64,000 nt of DNA from Armatimonadota bacterium (lineage in GTDB: Bacteria; Armatimonadota; UBA10988). The stretch is taken from assembly GCA_016235455.1 (NCBI GenBank), contig JACRKZ010000017.1:1-64000 (forward strand). Reading direction: 5' to 3'. Under the pieces are notes generated by a model that saw only the letters and a program-made list of their open reading frames with translations, ran no database searches and was not told where the DNA came from. Shown here piece by piece: positions 24,198 to 33,469 of the stretch; position 1 is the stretch's first letter; every line of letters starts with the position of its first letter. The position numbers and the translations under genes are program-made.

Positions 24198-26561
24198 TCA
24201 CGCATACACTCGCACCTCATAGACCCGCGCACGGTGGCGAGGGTCCCAGACACCCATGATACTCAGTCGCAGGCCCGTCGCGGTAACCGGATCGAAGGTA
24301 TGCACGCGATGGCGCTGGTAGTTGCCCGAGATGTCGGCCAGTAGCGTCCAGCCCTCGGTGCCACGTGCTTCGAGCCGATAGTAGGCCGCGCAGCGCCGGG
24401 GTACGCGCTCGTCGCTGTTGATCGGCGTGTCGGCATAGGAGCGGTCGAGAGTGTCGAAGGTCAACTGCACCGTGGAGAAGGTGGTCGGCTCAGGGAAGGT
24501 CAGTGTCAGGCTCTGGGGCAGGTCCAGCTCGGGATCGGAGATCCAGGCGTGGACCGGGTTGGTGGCGAAGCGGCGGTTGTGTCCGTCGATGACGTTGTCG
24601 GCCTCGCCGCAGCGGGGCGCGGGCGCCAGCCGGAAGGCGTGGCAGTTGGCGGCCACCCGGTACTCAGACCCGTCGATCGGCTGCCATAGCCGCAGCGCGA
24701 AGTCGTACTCGTGGTTGTCGACGGCCAGTTCCATGCCCGGGCAGCCACCCAGCAGCAGCACATAGCGTGGCTCGTCGCTGGTCGCATCCACGGGCAACAT
24801 GCGCAGCGGCCGGGGCAGGCGGAAGCGCACCCAGCCCTGGTAGCTCGGCGGCACCTCGGCGTTGGCGCGGGCCACGGTGTCGAAGCGGTCCTGGCGGTGG
24901 TCGGCGCCCCACTCCATGCGCAGCGGCGCGCCGCGGATATGGCGGTGGCGCAGGTTCTCCGCCTCCTCTTTCCAGGGCCGCGGGGGTTCGTAAGCGGCGA
25001 TGCTCAGCGTCAGGCCCTGCTGGCGCTCGGCGGTGTTGCGCACATAGAACTCGACCTGCTCGAGCCGCTCGGGCCAGTGCCAGAGCTCCACGCCGCGCGG
25101 CAGATCGAGTGGCATGAAGTCGGCCACGCGCGTGGCGCCATGGCGCATCTCGCTGGTGGCGGTGACGCGCGCGCCGCGGGCCAGGTCGGCCGGGTCGTCG
25201 TTGACCGCGCCGGGCCAACTCGCATCCTGACGCAGCAGCCGCGCGCGCAGCTCGGCCAGATGGTCGGCGCCCACCGCCCGCGCGCTGCAGTCGTGCTCCG
25301 CGGCCAGCGCGGCGGCGGTGCCGACGGCCTGGCCGATGCCGGCCAGGGTCCGCTGCAAGCGCACGGTGCCCAGCGCCAGATGGCTGCAACTGACCAGCCG
25401 GCCGGCCAACCACAGGTTGTCGAAGCTCACCGAATAGGCCGCCGAATAGGGGAAGGTCCACAGCGGCGGGATGCTGTGGAAGACCACGCGCGCGCCGTTG
25501 CCGACCGGCTCGTGGATGTCGACGCCGTAGCCACCGTAGGCCACGGCATCGTCGAAGACGCGGCCCGACTCCACGTCGGTCTGAGTGACCACGGTGTCGC
25601 CGACGAAGCGGCGGCTCTCGCGCCGGCCGGTCTTGGGGCTCACCCAGACCAGCTCCCAGTTGCGGCTCTCGGCGGGATAGCTGTAGCTCTTGATGTTGTC
25701 CCACCAGCAGAAGAGCTGGTAGAGCAGTTCCTCGCGGATGCTGGCCTCGTCGGCAATGACGTCGCGGTTGCCGCCCGATTCGGTGACCCACAGGAAGCAA
25801 CTCTCGGCGTCGGCGTTCCACATGCCGGGGCCGGTGAGAGGCACCACGGGGCCGGCCTCGTCGCGCCGGCGCCGGTAGGCGGGCGGCAGCAGGAACTCCA
25901 CGGCCTCGCGCCGCCGCACGACCAGCGCGGTCAGGCTGCTGCCCATGGCCTGGTCGGTGGCCTCGGCCGGCGCGGAGCGCTCGCCGAACGTGGCCCGCGC
26001 CTCCACACCGCGCATGAACGCCGCGCCGGCCGACGCCGCCACGGCGCCGTCACCGCTGGCCTCGACCAGCCCGAGGCGCGTGTCGAACAGCTTGGTGGTG
26101 AAAGTGTCCAGGTCGTCGACGACCACACCGGTGATGCGCCGGCCGTCGGTCTCGGCCTGGCGGCCGATGTGTCGCCGGAAGACGCGCACGCCCGCTGTCG
26201 CGAGCTTCTCGGCCAGGACCAGCTCCCATTGGTGGCTGATGTTGTAGTGGTGGCCGCTGGTGCGGGTCTTGGCCGCCAGATAGGCCGCCTCAAGCTCCAA
26301 CTCCTCGATCAGACCGGTCTCGCCGGCGTAGGGATGGAACGAATGGGCGCCGGACACGTGCACCCCCAGCAACGGCCCGCCATTGCCGCCCAGGCAGCTC
26401 TCCATCTCGCAGAGCGCCACGTCGAGCCCGTTGCGCGCGGCGGCCAGCGCGGCGCAGACGCCCGCCATGCCGCCGCCCAGCACCAACAAGTCGCACGGCA
26501 CGTGCGCATCGATGGGTCTGCTGATGCGGGTCTTGCCCCTGGGCGCGCGCTTGGTGGCCAC
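24198..26561 (-). CDS. FAD-dependent oxidoreductase with C-terminal beta-sandwich regions
   Basis: A 787-residue protein. The dinucleotide-binding motif CDLLVLGGGMAGVCAALAAAR starts near residue 22, and EMESCLGGNGGP follows. WLAGRLVSCSHLALGTVRLQRTLAGIGQAVGTAAALA is the FAD-binding end of the FAD_oxidored family common in polysaccharide-degrading bacteria. The last 300 residues hold beta-rich, discoidin-like segments (HRVHTFDPVTATGLRLSI). The substrate is unknown. GTG 26561 has GGGGAGG seven bases upstream; ATG 26582 is the main alternative. No signal peptide is obvious. A 60-bp gap separates it from the preceding 81-residue gene. Confidence 0.85.
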   Translation of the reverse strand: MATKRAPRGKTRISRPIDAHVPCDLLVLGGGMAGVCAALAAARNGLDVALCEMESCLGGNGGPLLGVHVSGAHSFHPYAGETGLIEELELEAAYLAAKTRTSGHHYNISHQWELVLAEKLATAGVRVFRRHIGRQAETDGRRITGVVVDDLDTFTTKLFDTRLGLVEASGDGAVAASAGAAFMRGVEARATFGERSAPAEATDQAMGSSLTALVVRRREAVEFLLPPAYRRRRDEAGPVVPLTGPGMWNADAESCFLWVTESGGNRDVIADEASIREELLYQLFCWWDNIKSYSYPAESRNWELVWVSPKTGRRESRRFVGDTVVTQTDVESGRVFDDAVAYGGYGVDIHEPVGNGARVVFHSIPPLWTFPYSAAYSVSFDNLWLAGRLVSCSHLALGTVRLQRTLAGIGQAVGTAAALAAEHDCSARAVGADHLAELRARLLRQDASWPGAVNDDPADLARGARVTATSEMRHGATRVADFMPLDLPRGVELWHWPERLEQVEFYVRNTAERQQGLTLSIAAYEPPRPWKEEAENLRHRHIRGAPLRMEWGADHRQDRFDTVARANAEVPPSYQGWVRFRLPRPLRMLPVDATSDEPRYVLLLGGCPGMELAVDNHEYDFALRLWQPIDGSEYRVAANCHAFRLAPAPRCGEADNVIDGHNRRFATNPVHAWISDPELDLPQSLTLTFPEPTTFSTVQLTFDTLDRSYADTPINSDERVPRRCAAYYRLEARGTEGWTLLADISGNYQRHRVHTFDPVTATGLRLSIMGVWDPRHRARVYEVRVYA

Positions 26562-26621
26562 GATGACGCCTCCCCGGCCCATGGTTCGCGGCACAGCGGC
26601 CGCCACCTCGTCCAGGCGGCC

Positions 26622-26867
26622 TCAGATTTGGCGCAACGGCACCCGCTGGCTGACGCAGGCGCAGCCGGTCAGGATGCCGGCCACCAGCCACTGGTCGTCG
26701 GGCTCGGGCCGCAACTCCACGGTGAACCGGCCGTCGCCGTCGGTCTCGGCCACCGCGTCGTTGACGAACACCGTCGCCCGTCGCGGGCCGAGGCCCGTGA
26801 CGACCAGCACGTCATCGCCCGTCGGCCAGGTCAGGCCGTCTGGACCACAGTCGAGAGTCACGCTCAT
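26622..26867 (-). CDS. small hypothetical protein, beta-rich
   Basis: An 81-residue protein with no family I recognise. Alternating hydrophobic residues (DDVLVVTGLGPRRATVFVND, GRFTVELRPEPDDQWLVAGIL) suggest a small beta-sandwich. It contains a C-x-C pair near the end. It is sandwiched in the same strand between the lipase/propeller gene (9-base gap) and the FAD oxidoreductase, and has the same base composition as both, so it is probably real and co-transcribed. Confidence 0.55.
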   Translation of the reverse strand: MSVTLDCGPDGLTWPTGDDVLVVTGLGPRRATVFVNDAVAETDGDGRFTVELRPEPDDQWLVAGILTGCACVSQRVPLRQI

Positions 26868-26876
26868 GCGGTTGGC

Positions 26877-28886
26877 TCACTCAAACGCACGCTGGCCCGG
26901 CAGCGGCAGCCATTGCGGCGACCGGCCGGGCAGCCACACGCTGTCACCGCCATCGGTGGCGGCTACCCACAGCTCATTGTCGGGCCAAACCGCCACCACG
27001 TAACGGCCATCGGGCGAAACCGTCAGCGGGCCGCGCACCCGCCACCGCGTGGCCGCCACGACGCTCGTCCGGCCGTCGCGCGGGTCGACTGACAGCAGCC
27101 GCGAGCCCTCGCCGTCGTGCCCCAGCACAGCCAGCCGCCCGTCGGGCAGGGCCGCCAGCGCATCAGCCTCCAGCGGCAGCGCCACCGTCCGCGCCGCATC
27201 GCCGCCCAGCGCCCGCAGACGGAGTTCGCCCGACATCGCCGACGGCAGCCAGGCCACATGGCTGCCCGTCGCCGCCAGGTCCGTGGCCGCCAGCGGCTCG
27301 ACCACCACGTCGCGCGCCTCGCCCACTACGGCATAGGCCGCCTCGCTGGGCCGCGCCAGCACCCGCTGGCCCGCCGCGATCCAGACCGCTTGGCAACCTG
27401 GGCGATCGGCGGTCAGCAAGGCCGCCCCGTCGCCGCGCCACGCCACGGGATAGCCCGTGCCGTACACTTCGGCCCGGCCGCCCTCGGTCTCGACCAGCAC
27501 CACGCGACCGTCACGCCGAGCCGCCAGGCGCTGGCCGTCAAGCGCCCACACGACGTCGTTCAGCCGGCCCACCTGTCGCACCAGCCGCGGCTGATCGAGC
27601 CCCAACAACAGCCCTTCCTCCGCCGCCGCGACCGTCAGTCTGGCATCAACCCACCATTGGCCCGCGCCAGGCGCCACCAGCCGCGACTCGCCGGGCCGCA
27701 CCAGCCGCAGCCCGTCGGCTGCCGCGATGGCCAACTGGCGCGCGCTGCCGGCCAACGGCGTGCCCTCCGCCACCTGCCGCGGCGTCTTCCAGCCGGCGCG
27801 CCACAACCCGGTCTTGCCGCCCAGGTCCAGTGCCAGCAGGTTGGCGTCCTCGGCGGCCACCTGGTCCAGCAGGCGGCGCACCACGCTGGCCTCGGTGATT
27901 AGCGCGCTATGGTCCAGTCCCCGCGCGATGAGCGTGGCCAGGCCCGGCCGCGGCGACCGCGCCTGCGCCGGCGAGTCCACCGACGACAGCGTCAGCGGCG
28001 TGCCTGGCGCCAGCCACAGCGCCGAGTCGAGGGGGACAATGCCGTCGCTCACGGTGTACGCCGCCAACGCCGCGCCATCAGCGGCGCGCAGCCCGTGGGC
28101 CAGCAGCGCCGCGCCGGCCTCGAGCTCGCGCCCGCCGCGCAGTTGCCCGCCCAGCTTCCACAGCCCGAGCTCGCCGACCGTGGGCAGATACGCGGCCAGC
28201 AGCCGGTAGCGCCGCAGCCACTCGTCGCGGTCGGGGTGGCGCGCGAAGCGGCGGTTGGCTTCGGCCAGCCAGCGGCCCTCGCCGAGCCAGACGTCCGGCG
28301 GCATGAGCCCGTCGTAGTTGTCCCAGCCCAGGTCGCGGCCACCCTCGCTGCGCAGCGCACGGAAGATGTCGACCCGGTAGAGCAGTTCAGCCAGGCCGGT
28401 AGGCACGATGCTGAGCCAGCCCGAGTACTTGCTGCTGTGCGTCAGCCAGCCCAGATTGGCCGCCGGCGTACCGTGGTGCGGCGTGCCCACGGTGTAGACC
28501 GCCGCGATGCGGTCCAGCGCGCCGGCACCCGACTCGGCCCATTCACGCGCCACCAGCCCGCCCATGCTGTGGCCGACCAGCACCACCGGGCGCCCGGCCA
28601 ACTCAGCCTGCGCGGCCAGCTCGTCGCTGAGCTGCTCGGCGTTGGCGCGCACTGGCCGGCGCCAGTCATAGGCGAAGCGGTAGAGCCGGCAGCGGCGCGC
28701 GAAGGTGGGATGCTCGGCCGCGGCCCGCGCCAGCGCCTGCCACACCGAGGCGTCGGCGTTCCAGCCGTGAAGCAGCACCACCGGCTGCCGTGAGCCCAGG
28801 GGCAGACCATCCTCGGGCACCAGCCGCGCGCTCGCCGCGCTCAGCGCCAGCAGCAGCCCACCGATTCTACACAACAGAAGTCGCAT
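26877..28886 (-). CDS. exported lipase-like alpha/beta hydrolase with C-terminal beta-propeller
   Basis: A 669-residue protein. The signal peptide is MRLLLCRIGGLLLALSAASA. Residues about 35-330 are an alpha/beta hydrolase of the PGAP1/LCAT-like lipase group: PVVLLHGWNADASVW, the nucleophile elbow VLVGHSMGG (S107), YTVGTPHHGTPAA, and DYDGLMPPDVW-like segments. Residues about 340-669 contain repeated strands such as DGRLAVLGHDGEGSRLLSVD and SPDGRYVVAVW, a WD40/TolB-type propeller. A secreted lipid or ester hydrolase is likely. ATG 28886 gives a clean signal peptide; the longer reading does not. It heads a nine-gene minus-strand run. Confidence 0.85.
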   Translation of the reverse strand: MRLLLCRIGGLLLALSAASARLVPEDGLPLGSRQPVVLLHGWNADASVWQALARAAAEHPTFARRCRLYRFAYDWRRPVRANAEQLSDELAAQAELAGRPVVLVGHSMGGLVAREWAESGAGALDRIAAVYTVGTPHHGTPAANLGWLTHSSKYSGWLSIVPTGLAELLYRVDIFRALRSEGGRDLGWDNYDGLMPPDVWLGEGRWLAEANRRFARHPDRDEWLRRYRLLAAYLPTVGELGLWKLGGQLRGGRELEAGAALLAHGLRAADGAALAAYTVSDGIVPLDSALWLAPGTPLTLSSVDSPAQARSPRPGLATLIARGLDHSALITEASVVRRLLDQVAAEDANLLALDLGGKTGLWRAGWKTPRQVAEGTPLAGSARQLAIAAADGLRLVRPGESRLVAPGAGQWWVDARLTVAAAEEGLLLGLDQPRLVRQVGRLNDVVWALDGQRLAARRDGRVVLVETEGGRAEVYGTGYPVAWRGDGAALLTADRPGCQAVWIAAGQRVLARPSEAAYAVVGEARDVVVEPLAATDLAATGSHVAWLPSAMSGELRLRALGGDAARTVALPLEADALAALPDGRLAVLGHDGEGSRLLSVDPRDGRTSVVAATRWRVRGPLTVSPDGRYVVAVWPDNELWVAATDGGDSVWLPGRSPQWLPLPGQRAFE

Positions 28887-29001
28887 GTCCGAGAGCTTAT
28901 CATGCCAACGGGGGCCGGGCGACCGGTCCGGCTGGTCCGGCGGATTGAGGCTGTGTAACCCCGTCGAAGGACCCGAGCCCTCGTCGCCGAACCCCATCAC
29001 C

Positions 29002-29751
29002 ATGTACGACGAACTCTCCGCCATCTACGATCGCTTCATCGACTGGCCAGCGCGCCTCGCTCGCGAGCTGCCGCCGCTGCTGGCCTGGCTGGGCGAGGCA
29101 CGCGCCGTGGCCGACGTGGCCTGCGGCACGGGCGGGCACAGCCTGGCCCTGGCCCAGCACGGCTACACCGTGACCGGCTTCGACATCAGCGGCTCGGCCC
29201 TGGACAGCGCGCGCGCCCGAGCCGCCGAGACCGGCTCCCGCGCGGAGTTCGTCAAGGCCGGCTACGGCGAGCTGGCCGCCAGCGGGCGCGGCCCGTTCGA
29301 CGCGGTCATTTCGCTGGGCAACTCGCTGCCCCACGTCACCGACCAGCCCAGCCTGCACGCCGCCTTCAGCGATTTCGGCAAGGCCTTGCGACCGGGCGGT
29401 CGACTGCTGCTGGGCATGCGCAACCTGCCCCGCGCCATCGCCCACGGCGAGCGCTGGCTGCCGCCCAAGGGCTGCCTCGATCCCGACGGCACCGAATGGC
29501 TGTTCGACCGCTTCTACGACTGGCGATCGCACGGCCTGGTCGACTTCAACTTCGTCGTCTACCGCCGAGCCGAAGCGGCTCAGCCGTGGCAGCGAGAGGT
29601 CCATACGACGCGCTTGCGCGCCTGGCCGCTGTCCGTCCTGACCGACCTGCTCGACGGCTGGCACGATGTCGCTCTGCTGGCCAATCTGGCCGGCCAGCCC
29701 TTTGACCCCGCTGGCAGCGGCGACCTGATCATCTCCGCGCGGCGGCCCTGA
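29002..29751 (+). CDS. class I SAM-dependent methyltransferase
   Basis: A 249-residue enzyme. It begins MYDELSAIYDRFIDWPARLA. Motif I is VADVACGTGGHSLALAQ, motif II GFDISGSALDSARARA, and the acidic motif DAVISLGNSLPHV. The acceptor is unknown. The ATG at 29002 is chosen because the conserved N-terminus starts there; the reading frame is open upstream to 28885 but unrelated. It is transcribed divergently from the lipase gene. Confidence 0.87.
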   Translation: MYDELSAIYDRFIDWPARLARELPPLLAWLGEARAVADVACGTGGHSLALAQHGYTVTGFDISGSALDSARARAAETGSRAEFVKAGYGELAASGRGPFDAVISLGNSLPHVTDQPSLHAAFSDFGKALRPGGRLLLGMRNLPRAIAHGERWLPPKGCLDPDGTEWLFDRFYDWRSHGLVDFNFVVYRRAEAAQPWQREVHTTRLRAWPLSVLTDLLDGWHDVALLANLAGQPFDPAGSGDLIISARRP

Positions 29752-29782
29752 CTCGCTATACTCATGCCCGAGGAGCCCTTCG

Positions 29783-31828
29783 ATGTCGCATCGTTACCTG
29801 CCGCTCGCCCCCCGCTGCCCGCACATGCTCCACGGTGGTGACTACAACCCCGACCAGTGGCCGCCCGAGGTGTGGGACGAGGACATGCGCCTCATGAACC
29901 TGGCCGGCTGCAACGCCATGTCGGTCGGCATCTTCGCCTGGGCCCGGCTGGAACCCGCCGAGGGCCAGTACGACTTCGGCTGGCTCGATACCATCATGGA
30001 CAAGCTGGCCGACAACAACGCCGTCGCCGTGCTGGCCACGCCCAGCGGCGCGCGACCGGCCTGGATGTCGGCGGCCTACCCCGAAGTGCTGCGCTGCGGG
30101 CCCAACCGCGTGCGCAATCTGCATGGCGCGCGGCACAATCACTGCTACACCTCGCCGGTCTACCGCCAGAAGACCGCCGCGATCAACCGCCTGCTGGCCG
30201 AGCGCTATGCCAAGCATCCGGCGCTGGCCGTGTGGCACATCTCCAACGAGTATGGCGGCGCCTGCTACTGCCCGCTGTGCGAGGCGGCCTTCCGCGAGTG
30301 GCTCAAAGCGCGCTACGGCTCGCTCGATGCGCTCAACGCCGCCTGGTGGACCTCGTTCTGGGCGCATACCTACACCGACTGGTCGCAGGTGGAAGCACCC
30401 GCGCCGCACGGTGAAGGCTCGGTGCATGGGCTCAACCTGGACTGGAAGCGCTTCGTCACCGACCAGACGCTCGACTTCTATCGCCACGAAATCGCCCCGT
30501 TGCGCGAGCTGACGCCCGATCTGCCCATCACCACCAACTTCATGGGCACCTACCCGGGCCTCAACTACTGGAAGTTCGTGGGCGACCTGGACGTCGTCTC
30601 GTGGGACAACTACCCTTCCTGGCACTCTGGCCAGTCGGACGCCGAGACCGCCGTCGGCGTGTCCATGGTCAACGATATCTACCGCGCCATGAAAGGCGGC
30701 CGGCCCTGGATGCTCATGGAGTCCACGCCGTCCATGACCAACTGGCAGCAAGTCTGCAAGCTCAAGCGGCCCGGGATGCACCTGCTGGCCAGCCTGCAGG
30801 CCGTCGCTCACGGCTCGGATACGGTGCAGTACTTCCAGTGGCGCAAGAGCCGCGGCTCCTCGGAGAAGTTCCACGGCGCCGTGGTCGACCATGTCGGCCA
30901 TGAGCATACCCGCGTGTTCAGCGACGTGGCCCAGGTCGGCGCCGCGCTGGCCCGGCTCGACGATGTGGTCGGCACCACCTGCCTGCCCGACGTGGCGCTC
31001 ATCTACGACTGGGAGAACGAGTGGGCCATGGCCGACGCCCAGGGCCCGCGCCAGCAGAAGGGCTATCACGGCGCCGTGCTCGACCACTACCGCCCCTTCT
31101 GGCAGGCCGGCATCCCCGTCGACGTCATCGATTCCGTGCAGGACTACAGCCGCTACCGGCTGCTCATCGCGCCGATGCTGTACATGCTGCGGCCCGGCGT
31201 GGCCGAGCGCATGCAGGCCTTCGTCGAGGCCGGCGGCACGCTGGTCACCACCTACCACAGCGGCATCGTCAACGAGAGCGACCTGTGCTTCCTGACCGGC
31301 TGGCCGGGGCCGCTGCGAGGGCTCCTGGGCATCTGGAACGAGGAGATCGACGCGCTCTACGAGGGGCAGACGCAGACCATCGCGCCGTCCAACGACTTTT
31401 GCGGACTGTCGGGCAGCTACCAGGCGCGTGACCTCTGCGCGCTGATCTGGGCCGAGACCGCGCAGGTCCTGGCCACCTACGAGACCGACTTCTACGCCGG
31501 CAACCCCGCGGTCACCGTCAATCACATTGGCGCCGGCCGTGCCTACTACGTCGCGCCGCGCATGGACCAGCGCTTCCAGTCCGACTTCCTGCTGCAGCTT
31601 GCCGCTGATCTGGGCATCGAGCGCGTGCTGCCGGGCCAGCTGCCCGACGGCGTCACCGCTCAGCTGCGCACCGATGGTGAACGCGAGTTTGTCTTCGTCC
31701 TCAACTTCACCACCGAAGCCCAACGCGTCGAGATCGGCGAAGGCTGGACCAACCTGCTCACCGGCGAGGCGTGTTCCACCGCCCTCCGCCTCGATGGCTA
31801 CGGCGTGGCGGTGCTGGCCAGCTCTTAG
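29783..31828 (+). CDS. GH42 beta-galactosidase
   Basis: A 681-residue cytoplasmic enzyme that removes terminal beta-galactose. It begins HGGDYNPDQWP, typical of GH42. The acid/base glutamate is in WHISNEYGG (E156) and the nucleophile in MLMESTPSMTNW (E313). The zinc-binding cysteines are C105 and the cluster CYCPLC (161-166). The trimerisation and C-terminal beta domains follow, for full family length. GAGGAG is eight bases upstream of the ATG, and a TATACT at 29757-29762 may be the -10. No signal peptide is present. Confidence 0.95.
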   Translation: MSHRYLPLAPRCPHMLHGGDYNPDQWPPEVWDEDMRLMNLAGCNAMSVGIFAWARLEPAEGQYDFGWLDTIMDKLADNNAVAVLATPSGARPAWMSAAYPEVLRCGPNRVRNLHGARHNHCYTSPVYRQKTAAINRLLAERYAKHPALAVWHISNEYGGACYCPLCEAAFREWLKARYGSLDALNAAWWTSFWAHTYTDWSQVEAPAPHGEGSVHGLNLDWKRFVTDQTLDFYRHEIAPLRELTPDLPITTNFMGTYPGLNYWKFVGDLDVVSWDNYPSWHSGQSDAETAVGVSMVNDIYRAMKGGRPWMLMESTPSMTNWQQVCKLKRPGMHLLASLQAVAHGSDTVQYFQWRKSRGSSEKFHGAVVDHVGHEHTRVFSDVAQVGAALARLDDVVGTTCLPDVALIYDWENEWAMADAQGPRQQKGYHGAVLDHYRPFWQAGIPVDVIDSVQDYSRYRLLIAPMLYMLRPGVAERMQAFVEAGGTLVTTYHSGIVNESDLCFLTGWPGPLRGLLGIWNEEIDALYEGQTQTIAPSNDFCGLSGSYQARDLCALIWAETAQVLATYETDFYAGNPAVTVNHIGAGRAYYVAPRMDQRFQSDFLLQLAADLGIERVLPGQLPDGVTAQLRTDGEREFVFVLNFTTEAQRVEIGEGWTNLLTGEACSTALRLDGYGVAVLASS

Positions 31829-31836
31829 CGGCAGAA

Positions 31837-31908
31837 GATCCACAGATGACGCAGATGACACAGAGAGGCGCATCCGTCCATCTGTGTAATCTGTGTCATC
31901 TGTGGATC
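31837..31908. repeat. dispersed inverted repeat, copy 2
   Basis: Arms 31837-31864 and 31881-31908 are reverse complements at 26 of 28 positions. Each carries the CCACAGATGACGCAGATGAC-type core, with a 16-bp loop. It fills the gap between the GH42 stop and the comM start (22 bases downstream). The same family occurs at 16889, 42029 and 53631. Confidence 0.9.
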
Positions 31909-31930
31909 AATACACCCAAGGGGAGAAGCC

Positions 31931-33469
31931 ATGCTGGCGCGTGTGGAATCGGTCGCTTTGGTGGGGATCGACGCGGTACCCGTGCTCGTGGAAGCCGACG
32001 CCAACCCCGCCGCTGAACGCAAGACGCTGGTCGTCGGCCTGCCCGACGCCGAGGTCAAGGAAGCTCAGGAACGCGTCTGGGTGGCCATTCGTAACAGCGG
32101 CTTCCACCCGCATACCGGCCGCATGACCATCAGCCTGGCACCGTCGGACCTGCGCAAGCAGGGGAGCCACTTCGACCTGCCCATGGCGCTGGCCCACCTG
32201 GCCTCCACCGGACAGGTCGAGCGCCAGGACCTGTCCGACTTCTGCGTGCTCGGCGAACTGGGCCTCGATGGCGGGCTGCATCCGGTGCCCGGCGTGCTCT
32301 CCGCCGCCATCGGCGCGCGCGACAGCGGCAAGCGCGCCCTGTTCGTGCCCGCCGAGAACGGACCCGAGGCCGCCGTGGTCGACGGGCTGCGCGTGTATGG
32401 CATCAGCTCGCTGGCCGAGGTGGTCGAGTTCTTCAACGGCCAACGCGACCTGGAGCCGCTGCCGCACCACCTCGACGGCCTCGACCTGGACGCTCCCGAG
32501 TACGAAGTCGACTTCGCCGACGTCAAGGGCCAGGATCATGTCAAACGTGCTTTAGAAGTGGCCGCCGCCGGTGGGCACAACCTGCTGCTCATCGGCCCGC
32601 CGGGCGCCGGCAAGACCATGCTGGCGCGCCGCCTGCCGACCATTCTGCCGCCGCTGAGCCAGGCGGAGGCCTTGGAGACCAGCCGCATCTACTCGGTGGC
32701 CGGCATGATCCCTTCAGGCCGTTCGCTGCTTGTGGCGCGGCCCTTCCGCTGCCCGCATCACACCATCTCCAACGCGGGCCTGGTGGGCGGTGGCGCGCCG
32801 CCGCGGCCGGGCGAGGTCAGCCTGGCCCACCACGGCGTGCTGTTCCTCGATGAGTTGCTGGAGTTCCCGCGCACGGTGCTGGAAGTGCTGCGCCAGCCGC
32901 TGGAAGACGGCCACGTGACCATCGCCCGCGCCTCGGGCACAGTGCAATTCCCCTCCAGCGTGATGCTGGTGGCGGCCATGAACCCCTCGCCGTCGGGCGA
33001 TTTCCTCGACCCCGTGCGCGCCACCCGCGCCCAGATCACCGCCCAGGAGCGCTACCTGGCCCGCCTCTCCGGCCCGCTGCTCGACCGCATCGACATGCAC
33101 ATCGAAGTGCCGCCGCTGACCAAGGACGAACTGGTCGGCAAGCCCCGCGGCGAAGCCTCCGCCGCCATCCGCGTGCGCGTGCAGATGTCGCGCGACCGCC
33201 AGGCGGCGCGCTTCAAAGGGACCCGCATCCACTGCAACGCCGAGATGAGCAGCCGCCTGCTGCGCAAGCACTGCGTACTCGGCGTGGATGGGCAGGCGCT
33301 GCTGCAACGGGCGGTGGACCAGCTGGGGCTGTCGGCTCGGGCGTATGATCGTATTCTAAAGCTCGCTAGGACCATTGCGGACCTGGATGGGCAGGATGAG
33401 ATCCGGGTGCCGCATGTGGCGGAGGCTATTCAGTACCGGTCGTTGGATCGGAAGTTGTGGAGGGGGTGA
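31931..33469 (+). CDS. comM: YifB/ComM-family Mg-chelatase-like AAA+ ATPase
   Basis: A 512-residue AAA+ helicase. ComM promotes branch migration when donor DNA is integrated during natural transformation. The N-terminal ChlI-like domain (GLPDAEVKEAQERV, SLAPSDLRKQGSHFDLPMAL) is followed by the Walker A GPPGAGKTML, Walker B GVLFLDELLEF, sensor-1 MLVAAMNPSP and the C-terminal lid domain. Where most relatives have the zinc cysteines of NPCPCG, this protein reads NPSPSGDFLDP with no cysteines. The ATG has GGGGAG seven bases upstream. Its stop overlaps the next start (TGATG). Confidence 0.92.
   Translation: MLARVESVALVGIDAVPVLVEADANPAAERKTLVVGLPDAEVKEAQERVWVAIRNSGFHPHTGRMTISLAPSDLRKQGSHFDLPMALAHLASTGQVERQDLSDFCVLGELGLDGGLHPVPGVLSAAIGARDSGKRALFVPAENGPEAAVVDGLRVYGISSLAEVVEFFNGQRDLEPLPHHLDGLDLDAPEYEVDFADVKGQDHVKRALEVAAAGGHNLLLIGPPGAGKTMLARRLPTILPPLSQAEALETSRIYSVAGMIPSGRSLLVARPFRCPHHTISNAGLVGGGAPPRPGEVSLAHHGVLFLDELLEFPRTVLEVLRQPLEDGHVTIARASGTVQFPSSVMLVAAMNPSPSGDFLDPVRATRAQITAQERYLARLSGPLLDRIDMHIEVPPLTKDELVGKPRGEASAAIRVRVQMSRDRQAARFKGTRIHCNAEMSSRLLRKHCVLGVDGQALLQRAVDQLGLSARAYDRILKLARTIADLDGQDEIRVPHVAEAIQYRSLDRKLWRG

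Noticed and set aside
24711..27092. 793-codon plus-strand reading frame
   Set aside because: It runs antisense to the FAD oxidoreductase and the 81-residue gene and has shadow-type composition (H, Q, R, G repeats) without any family signal.
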